From: UBA5704 sp036380715
GTDB lineage: Bacteria; Acidobacteriota; Thermoanaerobaculia; Multivoradales; UBA5704
DNA length: 64,000 nt
Assembly (NCBI GenBank): GCA_036380715.1
Contig: DASVEF010000317.1
Span: forward strand, 1-64,000
Direction: 5' to 3'
The notes beneath the pieces are model-generated. The model ran no database searches. It had not been told where the DNA came from and saw only the letters and a program-made list of their open reading frames with translations. Of the stretch, positions 55,344 to 63,790 are shown piece by piece; the stretch's first letter is position 1, and every line of letters begins with the position of its first letter. The translations under genes and the position numbers were made by a program.

Positions 55344-57638
55344 ATGCGCCTGATCCGGGCCTCCCTCCGCCACCCACGCCTGGCGATCGTTCTCGTCCTC
55401 GCCGTCACCGGCCTGGCCGCGGCGGGGCTGCCGCGCCTGGAGCTGCGCACGGACGGCCACGCCCTCGTGCCGCCCGGCGATCCGGCGATCGTCGCGGACG
55501 CGGAGATCCGCGGGCGCTTCAGGCTGCGCGACCCGATCGTCGTGCTCGTCCAGACCTCGCATCCTGGCGGGATCTTCAACCTGGAGACCCTGACGCGGGT
55601 CCGCAAGCTGAGCGACGCCTTCGCGGCCCTGCCGGGCGTCGGCCCCGAGAACGTCGCGAGCCTCGCCACCGAGCGCCGCGACCGGGTCTATCCCGGCACG
55701 CTGACGTTCCGCCCTTTCCTCGACCCTCTGCCGGACACCCCGGAGCTCATGGAGACCCTCCGTGGCGACGTCGAGGCGCCGGGGCTGCTGCGCGGGACCC
55801 TGGTGTCCTACGATGGCAAGGCCGCGACGATCCTGGTCGGTGTTCCCAGCGGGCCCGGCGGAACCGGGGATCGCATCGCCTTCTACCGGCAGGTCCGGTC
55901 GCTGGCGGATTCCATGGAGGGAGGGCGCGACCGGATCGACGTCGTCGGAGCCCCGGTGGCCGAGGCGCTGCTCGGGACTCACCTGCTGGCAGACCTGGCC
56001 GTCCTTCTCCCGCTGAGCCTGGCCGTGGTCGCCCTGATCGTGTGGCTCGGCTGCCGGCGGGTCTGGGGCGTGCTGCTGGCGCTGTCCAACGCGGGAGCGT
56101 GCATCGTCGCGACCTTCGGCCTGATGGGATGGCTGGGCTCGCCCGTCTACCTGACCACCGCCATGCTGCCCGTGGTCCTGACGACCGTGGCCGTGGCCGA
56201 CGAGATCCACGTCTTCTGGCAGCACCAGCGCGCCCTCGCCGCAGCCAGCGGGGAGAGCCCGGCGGAGCTGGTGGCGCGGACCCTCGGCCGGCTCGCGGCG
56301 CCGATCGTGTTCACCACGGTGACAACCGCGGTGGGCTTCTTGTCGTTCCTCTCCTCCCCTATTCAGCCGGTCCGCGCCTTCGGGCTGTTCGCCGGGATCG
56401 GCGTGCTGTTCTGCCTGGCGTGGTCGTTCCTGGTGACTCCGGCGGCCCTCCTCCTGCTCGGCCCGGAGAGGCTGCGGCGCCCTGCCATGGCAACGCGGCC
56501 GGGAGGCGACCGGATCTCCCAGGTCCTCGCGCTCGGGCTCCGCCGGCCTGGATGGACTCTGGCCGCGCTGGCCGGATTGACCCTGATCCTCGGCGCGGGC
56601 GTGGCCCGGCTGCAGGTCCAGGACAGTTGGATCGACGGCTTCGCCCCCGGCAGCGACTTTTATCAAGCGACCCAGAGGGCGAACCGACACCTGCACGGCA
56701 CCCACACGCTGCTGGTCCACCTGGATTTCGACCGGCCGGCACCGGAGGGAGTGCCCGCCTTCCAGTCGCCGGCCGTCCTCGACGCCGTCGGCCGCCTGGA
56801 GGGGTTCCTCCGCGGCCGCCCCTACGTCGGGGGCGTGCTCGGCCCGAACAGCCATCTGTCCGCCGTCACCTACCTCTGGCTCGCCCGGCAGGAGGAGATG
56901 CGGGCAATCCCCCGGCATCCCGACCGGGTGAAAACGGCCTGGGAGCGCTTCGACATGGGGCGCGGCGAGCACCGGCGGCGGGAGATCGTCGACGACGACC
57001 TGCGGCGCGGCGTGGTCACCGTCTTCCTGAAGGATGCGAACTACCGCGACACCGCCGCCCTGATGGACGATATCCGCGCCTTCTCCGCGAAGTACCTGGC
57101 ACCTCTCGGCGGCAGGATCGGTTTCGCGGGCGACGTCGCGGTCAGCCAGGCGATGATCCCGGCCATCGTGCGCACGCAGGTCTCCTCGGTGCTGTGGGCG
57201 CTGGTGGGCTCCTTCGCGGCGGTCTGGATCGCCTCGCGCTCGTTCCGCACCGCCGGCCTCGCCATCCTGCCGGTCTCCGTGGCCGTGCTCTGGGTCTTCG
57301 GGGTGATGGGCTGGTCGGGCATCCCCCTCGGCGTGGCGACCTCGATGTTCTGCTCCATCTCCCTGGGCATCGGCGTCGACTACGCCATCCACCTCCTCGA
57401 CCGGATGCGCCCCATGAGCGGCCAGGGGAGCGGCGAGACCGCGCTCCAGGCCGTCCAGGAGGTCGGCCCGGCGATCGTCACCGACACGGCGGCCATCGCT
57501 CTGGGCTTCGGCCTCCTCGCGATCTCCCAGGTGCCCTCCAACGCCCGCTTCGGAGGCCTCGTCGCCGTGGCCCTGCTGGCCTCGTGCGTGCTTACGCTGG
57601 CGGGGCTGGGTGCGCTGCTGGCGCGGCGCTCGGAGTGA
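55344..57638 (+). CDS. MMPL/RND-superfamily transporter
   Basis: This 764-residue protein has twelve membrane helices in the RND pattern: one (PRLAIVLVLAVTGLAAAGL), a large outside loop (ELRTDGHALVPPGDPAIV ... VPSGPGGTGD), then five helices with TVAVADEIHVFWQHQRAL, repeated in the second half with SISLGIGVDYAIHLLDRM. The acidic residues in these two segments are typical of proton relay in HAE-3/MMPL transporters. It probably exports lipids or hopanoid-like molecules, or a drug. No membrane-fusion protein is adjacent. The stop is near a toxin-antitoxin pair. Confidence 0.9.
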   Translation: MRLIRASLRHPRLAIVLVLAVTGLAAAGLPRLELRTDGHALVPPGDPAIVADAEIRGRFRLRDPIVVLVQTSHPGGIFNLETLTRVRKLSDAFAALPGVGPENVASLATERRDRVYPGTLTFRPFLDPLPDTPELMETLRGDVEAPGLLRGTLVSYDGKAATILVGVPSGPGGTGDRIAFYRQVRSLADSMEGGRDRIDVVGAPVAEALLGTHLLADLAVLLPLSLAVVALIVWLGCRRVWGVLLALSNAGACIVATFGLMGWLGSPVYLTTAMLPVVLTTVAVADEIHVFWQHQRALAAASGESPAELVARTLGRLAAPIVFTTVTTAVGFLSFLSSPIQPVRAFGLFAGIGVLFCLAWSFLVTPAALLLLGPERLRRPAMATRPGGDRISQVLALGLRRPGWTLAALAGLTLILGAGVARLQVQDSWIDGFAPGSDFYQATQRANRHLHGTHTLLVHLDFDRPAPEGVPAFQSPAVLDAVGRLEGFLRGRPYVGGVLGPNSHLSAVTYLWLARQEEMRAIPRHPDRVKTAWERFDMGRGEHRRREIVDDDLRRGVVTVFLKDANYRDTAALMDDIRAFSAKYLAPLGGRIGFAGDVAVSQAMIPAIVRTQVSSVLWALVGSFAAVWIASRSFRTAGLAILPVSVAVLWVFGVMGWSGIPLGVATSMFCSISLGIGVDYAIHLLDRMRPMSGQGSGETALQAVQEVGPAIVTDTAAIALGFGLLAISQVPSNARFGGLVAVALLASCVLTLAGLGALLARRSE

Positions 57639-57649
57639 CCGGTGAGGAA

Positions 57650-57663
57650 GGGGGTATACTCCC
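57650..57663 (+). promoter_or_regulatory. Palindromic TATACT promoter/operator of the TA pair
   Basis: GGGGGTATACTCCC is a near-perfect 14-bp palindrome containing the -10 hexamer TATACT (57655-57660). The antitoxin frame opens with GTG 57667, seven bases after the -10, so a leaderless transcript is possible. Autoregulation by the antitoxin is inferred. Confidence 0.5.
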
Positions 57664-57666
57664 GAG

Positions 57667-57966
57667 GTGCGCGACGATGATCTTCGTCCTGAGTACGATC
57701 TTCAGTCCCTGCTCGTGGTAACCCGGGGACCGGGGCGCAAGAAACCGGAGGAGGTAGCCCAGGTGAAAACCCTTGCTCTTGAAGTTCCGGACCGACTGGC
57801 GGAGGAGTTGGAGAGTCTCGTCCGTGCGGGCTGGTTCGCCAGCCAAGAGGAAGCGGTCCGCCTGGCTCTGGCCGAGTTCCTCCAGCGGAACAAGCTCCGG
57901 CTCCAGGAGGAGCACCAATTGGAGGACATCCGCTGGGCCCTGGATGTCAAGGATGCCGCTCGTTGA
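57667..57966 (+). CDS. Ribbon-helix-helix-type antitoxin
   Basis: This frame is 99 residues from GTG 57667. An internal GTG at 57763, preceded by GGAGG, would give a 67-residue protein. The 67-residue part (VKTLALEVPDRLAEELESL, then RAGWFASQEEAVRLALAEFL) is a typical short antitoxin with an RHH-like strand and two helices. The extra N-terminal part (RDDDLRPEYDLQSLLVVTRG) resembles the start of another class of small antitoxin-like proteins, so this may be a fusion or a two-start gene. Its stop overlaps the toxin start (TTGA), the usual coupling in toxin-antitoxin operons. Confidence 0.75.
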   Translation: MRDDDLRPEYDLQSLLVVTRGPGRKKPEEVAQVKTLALEVPDRLAEELESLVRAGWFASQEEAVRLALAEFLQRNKLRLQEEHQLEDIRWALDVKDAAR

Positions 57967-58472
57967 AGATCGTCGTCTGCGACACAGGCCCCATCCTCCA
58001 TCTTCGCGAAGCTGAAAGCCTCTCCATCCTCCAGGCTGCTGGATCGATCCACATTCCGCTCGCGGTGGACGCCGAGATGGCCCGGCTGGATCGGCTCTGG
58101 GCGGACGAGAGGCCAGCCTGGATTCAGACGACTTCGCTCGACCCGGCACACCTCAACGATGCGCGGAGTTGGTTGCAAGCGGGACTGCTCGACCCTGGAG
58201 AGGCCCAAGCTCTCGCGCTGGCAGCCCAGATCGGTGCCGACTGGCTCTTGACCGACGATGCCGCGGCTCGCACTCTGGCTCAGCATCAGGGGTTTGAGGT
58301 GCACGGTTCTGTGGGGCTCATTCTCTGGGCGGCGACAGAGGGTCATCTCGACCGCTCGGAAGGAGAGAGGGCACTCGAAGCGCTGGCCCGCTCTTCGCTC
58401 TGGATCTCCGCCCGAGTCCTCTCGGAAGCCCGTAGCGCCTTGGAACGGATTCTCTCCCAAAGGCCTGACTGA
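57963..58472 (+). CDS. PIN-domain-like toxin (DUF3368 type)
   Basis: This 169-residue PIN-fold ribonuclease-like protein starts at TTG 57963, overlapping the antitoxin stop. Acidic active-site residues are Asp in VVCDTGPILHL (about 7), Glu in LDPGEAQALALAAQIGA (about 79) and Asp-Asp in WLLTDDAAARTLAQ (about 98-99). DUF3368 proteins pair with UPF0175-type or RHH antitoxins and are expected to cleave RNA. Context and overlap support a functional pair. The gene converges with the sensor kinase gene. Confidence 0.85.
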   Translation: MKIVVCDTGPILHLREAESLSILQAAGSIHIPLAVDAEMARLDRLWADERPAWIQTTSLDPAHLNDARSWLQAGLLDPGEAQALALAAQIGADWLLTDDAAARTLAQHQGFEVHGSVGLILWAATEGHLDRSEGERALEALARSSLWISARVLSEARSALERILSQRPD

Positions 58473-58494
58473 CAGGCTCGCCGTTCGAGCGGCT

Positions 58495-59808
58495 TCAGAA
58501 CCCCACCTTGAACTCCGCCCCACCCGTCTCCCGGTTCTCCAGCGTGAAGTCGAAGCCGTGCTGAGCGAGGATCTCCTGGATGAGCGTCAGGCCGAGGCCG
58601 CGGCCGTCTCTCTTGGTGCTGAAGAACGGGGTGAAGAGGAGGGGACGGACGTCTTCCGGGATGCCCGGCCCGGTGTCGGCGATGGCGAGGACCGGACGGT
58701 TCCCGTCATTGAAGAGCCGTAGCCCGATGCGGCCGTCCTCCCCGATGGCCTCCATGGCGTTCTTTAGGACGTTCACCAGCACCTGCTCGATCTGATTGCG
58801 GTCGATGTCGATCGCGGGGACCGGCTCCGCCCTCTCCCACTCGCAACGGATACGGCGCCGGTCGAGCTGCGGACGGAGCAGCAGGAGGATCTCGTCGAGG
58901 AGCTGGCGGACGTCGCACGGCCGGCGGTCCGGCGGCGGCAGGCGCACGACCTCCGCGAAGCCGTTGACGAAAGCGCCGAGTCGCTCCATGCGCGCGATGG
59001 CCACAGCGAGCGCGTGGGTGAAGTCCTGGCGGTCCTCCTCATTGAGCTGATCGCTGTAGCCGCGGAAGGAGTCGAGCAGCGAGCTGACCGGCCCCACCGA
59101 GTTGTTGACCTCGTGCGACATCATGCGGATCAGCTTGCCGTAAGCCGCCTTCTCCGAAGCGCGCAGCTCTTCGGTCAGCTCCTCGAAAATCAGGAAGCTG
59201 CGCGGAAAGCCGCGGTCGAAGAGCTCGGTCCGGGACACCTTGAGCCGCCGCCGGCCCTGGCTCAGCACCCGCGACTCTCCAACCGGGATGCCGGCGAGCT
59301 CGCTCCCCAGCGATCCCTCCAGCTCCTCCAGTCTTTTGCCCAGGGCCTCCTCGGTCGAGACTCCCAGGAGCTGCCGCGCGCTCGAATTCAGCATATCGAT
59401 CCGGCCGTCGAAGTCGAGCGTCAGGACGCCGGCGGGCGAGGCCGAGAGCACGCGGTCCAAAAAATAATGCTGCTCCTGGAGCTTCAAACGCTCGTCGCGC
59501 AGGCGGAAGATCATCCCGTTGTAGATGCGGATGAGAGCGTCCATCTCCGGCTGCCCCACCTCGCGGAACTGCGAAGTGAAGTCGCGCTCGCTGATCAATT
59601 CGGCGCCGGTACGGATCATCTCCAGGGGGACGAAAAAGGCGCGCACGAGGAGGACTCCGAAGACGATCGACACCACGAACAGGGCCTCGACCGCCAGCAG
59701 GAGCAACGGCGTCTCGCGGACGACGAAAAAAGAGATCACCCCGAGGACGAGGTGGATCAGGACCAGATAGACGACGATCTTGGCGCGGAGGGAGAAGCGG
59801 CCCCTCAC
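58495..59808 (-). CDS. NtrB-like membrane sensor histidine kinase
   Basis: This is a 437-residue kinase. Two N-terminal membrane helices (KIVVYLVLIHLVLGVISFFVV; LLLAVEALFVVSIVFGVLLVRAFF) are followed by a HAMP-like linker, a PAS domain (about 120-215: VLSASPAGVLTLDFDGRIDMLN), HisKA (MMSHEVNNSVG) and HATPase (NVLKNAMEAIG, DTGPGIP, GRGLGLTLI). There is almost no periplasmic loop between the helices, so it may sense within the membrane. GTG 59808 is the chosen start. It lies inside a dispersed repeat copy that replaced the usual 5' region. It is the last gene of the MacB-type transporter operon, after its partner regulator. Confidence 0.9.
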   Translation of the reverse strand: MRGRFSLRAKIVVYLVLIHLVLGVISFFVVRETPLLLLAVEALFVVSIVFGVLLVRAFFVPLEMIRTGAELISERDFTSQFREVGQPEMDALIRIYNGMIFRLRDERLKLQEQHYFLDRVLSASPAGVLTLDFDGRIDMLNSSARQLLGVSTEEALGKRLEELEGSLGSELAGIPVGESRVLSQGRRRLKVSRTELFDRGFPRSFLIFEELTEELRASEKAAYGKLIRMMSHEVNNSVGPVSSLLDSFRGYSDQLNEEDRQDFTHALAVAIARMERLGAFVNGFAEVVRLPPPDRRPCDVRQLLDEILLLLRPQLDRRRIRCEWERAEPVPAIDIDRNQIEQVLVNVLKNAMEAIGEDGRIGLRLFNDGNRPVLAIADTGPGIPEDVRPLLFTPFFSTKRDGRGLGLTLIQEILAQHGFDFTLENRETGGAEFKVGF

Positions 59809-59936
59809 CCCCTGGCCCCCTCTCCCACCCCCTCCCCCCAACCGGGAGAGGGGGAAAAAACATTACTTTTAGACAGAGTTCCCCCTCTCCCGGCGGAAAG
59901 GGAGGGGGTGGGAGAGGGGGTTAGGGGGTGAGGGGT
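59801..59936. repeat. Inverted pair of CCCCTCACCCCCTGGCC-type dispersed repeats
   Basis: Copies at 59801-59856 and 59880-59936 face each other and together fill the 129-bp gap between the NtrC-type gene and the kinase gene. The first copy reaches into the kinase start codon region. Because both genes run the same way, the long hairpin would lie inside the operon mRNA and could lower kinase expression. Confidence 0.8.
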
Positions 59937-59937
59937 C

Positions 59938-61323
59938 TCACGCCCCATGAGGATCCAACCCGTACTTCTCAAATCTCCGGTACAGCGCCGCTCGCGACAA
60001 CCCCAGCGCCTCGGCCACGCGGGTGATGTTTCCCTCATAGTGCTTCATGCACTTGAGGATCATGGCCTTCTCCATCTCGTCGAGCGTCATGCTGCCGGGG
60101 CTGGGGAGGGCCGTGCCGCGCACATCGCGGGTCTCCAGCTCCGAAAGCGCCCGCAGATCGCCCACGTCGAGGTGGTCGCCGTCGAGGACCAGCACGGCCC
60201 GCTCGATCGTCTGCTTGAGCTGGCGGATGTTGCCCGGCCAGATCTGATCGCTCAGCCAGTCCAGCGCGCGGTCGGTGATGGAGACCGGTGCGCCGCGCCG
60301 GTACGTCCGCGCGCAGAGGTCGAGGAAATGGCGGGCGAGGAGCGGGATGTCGCCGCGCCGCTCGCGCAAGGCGGGCAGGCGGACCGTGATCAGATTGAGA
60401 CGGTAGAGCAGGTCCTCGCGGAACTGCCCCTTCTCCACCGCCTCCGACAGATCGCGGTTCGTGGCGGAGATCACCCGCACGTCCACAGTCCGCGTCACGC
60501 TCGACCCCAAAACCTCATACGAACGGTCCTGGAGCACGCGCAGGAGCTTGACCTGGGCGTTGAGATCGATCTCGCCGATCTCGTCGAGAAAGATCGTGCC
60601 GCCGTCCGCCATCTCGAAGCGCCCCTTGCGATCGGATTTCGCGTCGGTGAAAGCGCCGCGCACGTGGCCGAACATCTCGCTTTCGAACAGCGTCGACGAG
60701 ATGCCGCCGAGATTGACCTTGACGAACGGCCGGTCCTTGCGCCGGCTGTTCCTGTGGAGCGCCTCCGCGATCATCTCCTTGCCCGTGCCGCTCTCGCCGG
60801 TGATCAATACGGAAGCGTCCGTCGGGCTGACGCGGCCGATCAGCTCCAGCAGCTTGAGGAACTTCGGGTCACCGCCGATCAGGCCGTGGAAGTCGAAGCG
60901 CCGGTCGAGATCGTCGCGGCTGGCCGGCGCTCCCCTCCCGTCTCCCGAGCGCGCCTCGGCGAGGCTCAGCGCGGTCTCGACCGCCTGCAGGAGCTGGGCG
61001 TTGTTCCACGGCTTGGTGATGAAGTCGGCCGCGCCCGCCTTGATCCCCTCGACCGCGAGCGCGATCGAGCCCCACGCCGTGACCAGGATCACGGGCAGCC
61101 CGGGGCGGAGCTTGCGGATCGCCGCCAGCAGCTCCATCCCCTCCTCGCCGCTCGTGCCGCGCGAGAAGTTCATGTCCTGGAGGACCAGGTCGAGCTCCTG
61201 CTCGCGGAGCGCCGCCAAGGCCTCCTCCTGCGACCGGGCCGCCCGCGAGGAGTAGCCGTGCCGCTTCAAGAGGAGGCCGAGCGACGTGGTCACCGACGGG
61301 TCGTCATCGACGATCAGGATCAT
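59938..61323 (-). CDS. NtrC-family response regulator with GAFTDA loop
   Basis: This is a 461-residue regulator. The receiver has Asp50 (LVLQDMNF). AAA+ has Walker A GESGTGKE (176-183), Walker B TIFLDEIGEIDL and R-fingers REDLLYRLNLI. The sigma-54 contact loop reads GAFTDA (223-228) rather than GAFTGA. The Fis-type HTH is at the C-terminus (NITRVAEALGLSRAALYRRFEKYG). The kinase gene follows and the ABC transporter genes precede it (gap 16 bp), so it probably senses envelope stress and controls this transporter. The GAFTDA variant is known in many sigma-54 activators of some phyla, but could alter sigma-54 interaction. Its binding site is unknown. Confidence 0.92.
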   Translation of the reverse strand: MILIVDDDPSVTTSLGLLLKRHGYSSRAARSQEEALAALREQELDLVLQDMNFSRGTSGEEGMELLAAIRKLRPGLPVILVTAWGSIALAVEGIKAGAADFITKPWNNAQLLQAVETALSLAEARSGDGRGAPASRDDLDRRFDFHGLIGGDPKFLKLLELIGRVSPTDASVLITGESGTGKEMIAEALHRNSRRKDRPFVKVNLGGISSTLFESEMFGHVRGAFTDAKSDRKGRFEMADGGTIFLDEIGEIDLNAQVKLLRVLQDRSYEVLGSSVTRTVDVRVISATNRDLSEAVEKGQFREDLLYRLNLITVRLPALRERRGDIPLLARHFLDLCARTYRRGAPVSITDRALDWLSDQIWPGNIRQLKQTIERAVLVLDGDHLDVGDLRALSELETRDVRGTALPSPGSMTLDEMEKAMILKCMKHYEGNITRVAEALGLSRAALYRRFEKYGLDPHGA

Positions 61324-61339
61324 GGCAGCATCAGGACTC

Positions 61340-62527
61340 TTATTCGTAGCGCAGCGCCTCGGCGGGCTGGATGCGGCTCGCCATCATGCTCGGATAGAGA
61401 ACGCACAGAGCGGTCAAAAGATACATGGTCGCCATTGCGAGCAGGATACCCCCGGCGAAGACCCCGGGACGGATGAAGCCGACCAGGTCGAGGACCGGGA
61501 TCTGGACGACCAGCGCCGTACCCAGCAGCACGCCCAGGGTCGTGACCAGGAGCTGCTCGAGGACGATCTGGCGGTGCACCTCCGCGCGGGAAGCGCCGGC
61601 CGCCCGCCGCAATCCGATCTCCCGGGTGCGCTGGAGGAGATTCTGCCACAGCACGCCGAGCAACCCGAGGCCGACCATCAGCAGGAGGAAGAAGGCCACC
61701 ACGGCGCCGGCGATCACCGGCGTCAGACGGAGCCGGAAGGCCGACTCACGGAGCTGCCAGAGCGGCCGGGCCTCGAACGACCATTCCGGAGCCACGGCCT
61801 GGAGCCGTTCGATCAGCTCTTCTTCGAACGCGGCCGGAGTGCCCGGCCGGAGGCGCACGAGGAGATTGCGGGCCGGCCGGTCGTCAGGATGCCCCGCACG
61901 CTTCAGGTTGAACAGATAGTTCCGGACTCCGGTCAGCTCTCCGCCGCTCCGGTAGTCCCGCACCACGCCGATCACCCGCCGCTGCCTTTCGGGATCGCCG
62001 AATAGCTTCCCGACCGGATCCTCGTCGCCGAAAGCGGTCCGGGCGAGATCCTGATCGATTACCAGCGGCTCCCAGGCGAGCGCCGCGTCCGCCGGCTGGA
62101 ACCAGCGCCCCCGCGCCAGATCGGGCCGCATCACCTTGTCGAAATCCTGGGTCACCTCGTTGAAATCGAACTCGATGGACCTTCCGCCATACTCGTGGAG
62201 GCCCGTCGAGGTGCCCAATTCGAAGGGGACTCCCATCGATCCCGCCACGGCCTCGACCGGATCGAGCGCCTGGACCTCCCGCAGCAGCCGCGCGAAAGTC
62301 GCGACCTGCTCGGGCGTGTGCGTGTCGTCGCTCACCTGCTTCATGTCGATGTTGACGCTGACGACGTCTTCCCAGGCGAAGCCCAAAGGGCGCCGGTAGT
62401 TGCTCCAGAAATAGATCCCCAGGGTCCCGACCACGAAGACCACCAGGAACGAGAAGAAGATCTCCAGGATGAGCAGAGCGTTCGTGCGCTTGCGGTTCCA
62501 CACCATCTTGAAAAGGTGACGCATCAT
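61340..62527 (-). CDS. MacB/FtsX-type ABC transporter permease
   Basis: This is a 395-residue permease. One N-terminal membrane helix (ALLILEIFFSFLVVFVVGTLGIYF), a large periplasmic MacB-type domain (about 45-275) and three C-terminal helices (VIAGAVVAFFLLLMVGLGLLGVLW; LEQLLVTTLGVLLGTALVVQIPV; AGGILLAMATMYLLTALCVLYP) are present. The coupling motif region REIGLRRAAGASRAEV lies between the first two of the C-terminal helices. It pairs with the next permease and the ATPase. The start ATG 62527 overlaps the upstream permease stop, so they are coupled. Export of a peptide, drug or lipid is likely. Confidence 0.9.
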   Translation of the reverse strand: MMRHLFKMVWNRKRTNALLILEIFFSFLVVFVVGTLGIYFWSNYRRPLGFAWEDVVSVNIDMKQVSDDTHTPEQVATFARLLREVQALDPVEAVAGSMGVPFELGTSTGLHEYGGRSIEFDFNEVTQDFDKVMRPDLARGRWFQPADAALAWEPLVIDQDLARTAFGDEDPVGKLFGDPERQRRVIGVVRDYRSGGELTGVRNYLFNLKRAGHPDDRPARNLLVRLRPGTPAAFEEELIERLQAVAPEWSFEARPLWQLRESAFRLRLTPVIAGAVVAFFLLLMVGLGLLGVLWQNLLQRTREIGLRRAAGASRAEVHRQIVLEQLLVTTLGVLLGTALVVQIPVLDLVGFIRPGVFAGGILLAMATMYLLTALCVLYPSMMASRIQPAEALRYE

Positions 62528-63780
62528 ACGGACCTCCCGCGGAGGGCCTGGACGGGATGCAGCCTGGACATCTTCCAGGCCGGGTAGACCCCGGAGAACA
62601 GGCCGAAGAAGAGAGCGAGGGCCAGGCCATAGAGGAAGACCCGGGCGTTGAGCTGGAAATTGGCGTACGGAATGATGCCGCTCGCGTTGAGCGCGGAGAG
62701 CACCGCCGCCGCCAGGACGAAGCCGATGGCCCCGCCCACCAGGGTCAGGATGAGGTTTTCGACCACGAACTGGCCGACGAGCGTGCGCGACGACGCGCCG
62801 AACGCCTTGCGCACGCCGATCTCCGAGGCCCGGTCGAGGATACGGCTCAGATTGATGTTCACCAGGTTCACCGTCGGCAGGATCATGAACAGCACGGCGA
62901 GGACGATCAGCGTGACCAGCAGCCGTCCGGCGAGGCTCTCCTCCATGTCGCCGAAGGTCAGCCGGGAAACGGCCTCGAACAGCGTGTCGGCCCCTCCTCG
63001 CAAAGTCTTCCACCCCGACTGAGGGGGGAGGTAGAGCTCGGCGTCCCTGAAACGGGATTCGACCTCGGCCTTGATCGCGGGGAAGTCCGCGCGGTCGCGG
63101 GCAAGGATCGCGGCCATGAACCGGCCCTGGATGTCGGTCCGGTACGACTGCGACTTGAACGTGCTGTTCGGCACCCAGACGTCGGCGAACGAGACGATGC
63201 GCAGGATCGGCACGTCCGGCACCACACCCACCACGCGGAAGCGCTGCTCGTCGATCTCGATCGTCTTGCCGACCGCGGACCCGCCGCCGAAGAAGCGCTC
63301 GCGCGTGGTCTCATTGATCACCGCGACGAAACGGGCGTTCTTGTCGTCGTCGGGCGTGAACGGCCCGCCTTCGAGAAATTCGAAGCCCAGGATCTGCCAG
63401 AACTCGCCGTCCGTATTCTTGAGGTACGACCGGATGATGCGGCCGTCGACATACGAGTTGGCGGTGGTGGGAGTCGAGAAGATCGAAACCTTTTCCACCG
63501 CGGGCACCTCGGCCGGCAGCTTGCTCACGATGCGGTGGAGCAGGCCGTATCCGGCGCCGCCCGAGTAGCCGCGATTCTCGCTGCGGAGAGCGATCTGGTA
63601 GATACCGAGCGTGCGGTCGCCGCGGACCTCCGGCGCCTGCGGAGCCAGGATGTGGTCGAGCATCGCGCTCGCGACCATCAGCACGACGAGCGTCACGCTG
63701 ATGCCGAAAAGGCTGATGAAGGTGAAGAACTTCCGCCGCAGCAGGACCTTCAGCGCGATCTTCAAATAGTTCTTGAGCAT
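62524..63780 (-). CDS. MacB/FtsX-type ABC transporter permease
   Basis: This 418-residue permease has the same topology as the downstream one: N-terminal helix (FFTFISLFGISVTLVVLMVASAML), periplasmic domain (about 50-280) and three C-terminal helices. The coupling helix region is SEIGVRKAFGASSRTLVGQF and the end RLHPVQALRG is typical. The two permeases are diverged enough to form a heterodimer. It is preceded by the ATPase gene (10 bp gap). Such half-permease pairs occur in many Bacteroidetes- and Acidobacteria-type operons next to an NtrC pair. Confidence 0.9.
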   Translation of the reverse strand: MLKNYLKIALKVLLRRKFFTFISLFGISVTLVVLMVASAMLDHILAPQAPEVRGDRTLGIYQIALRSENRGYSGGAGYGLLHRIVSKLPAEVPAVEKVSIFSTPTTANSYVDGRIIRSYLKNTDGEFWQILGFEFLEGGPFTPDDDKNARFVAVINETTRERFFGGGSAVGKTIEIDEQRFRVVGVVPDVPILRIVSFADVWVPNSTFKSQSYRTDIQGRFMAAILARDRADFPAIKAEVESRFRDAELYLPPQSGWKTLRGGADTLFEAVSRLTFGDMEESLAGRLLVTLIVLAVLFMILPTVNLVNINLSRILDRASEIGVRKAFGASSRTLVGQFVVENLILTLVGGAIGFVLAAAVLSALNASGIIPYANFQLNARVFLYGLALALFFGLFSGVYPAWKMSRLHPVQALRGRSV

Positions 63781-63790
63781 CGCCGTCCTC

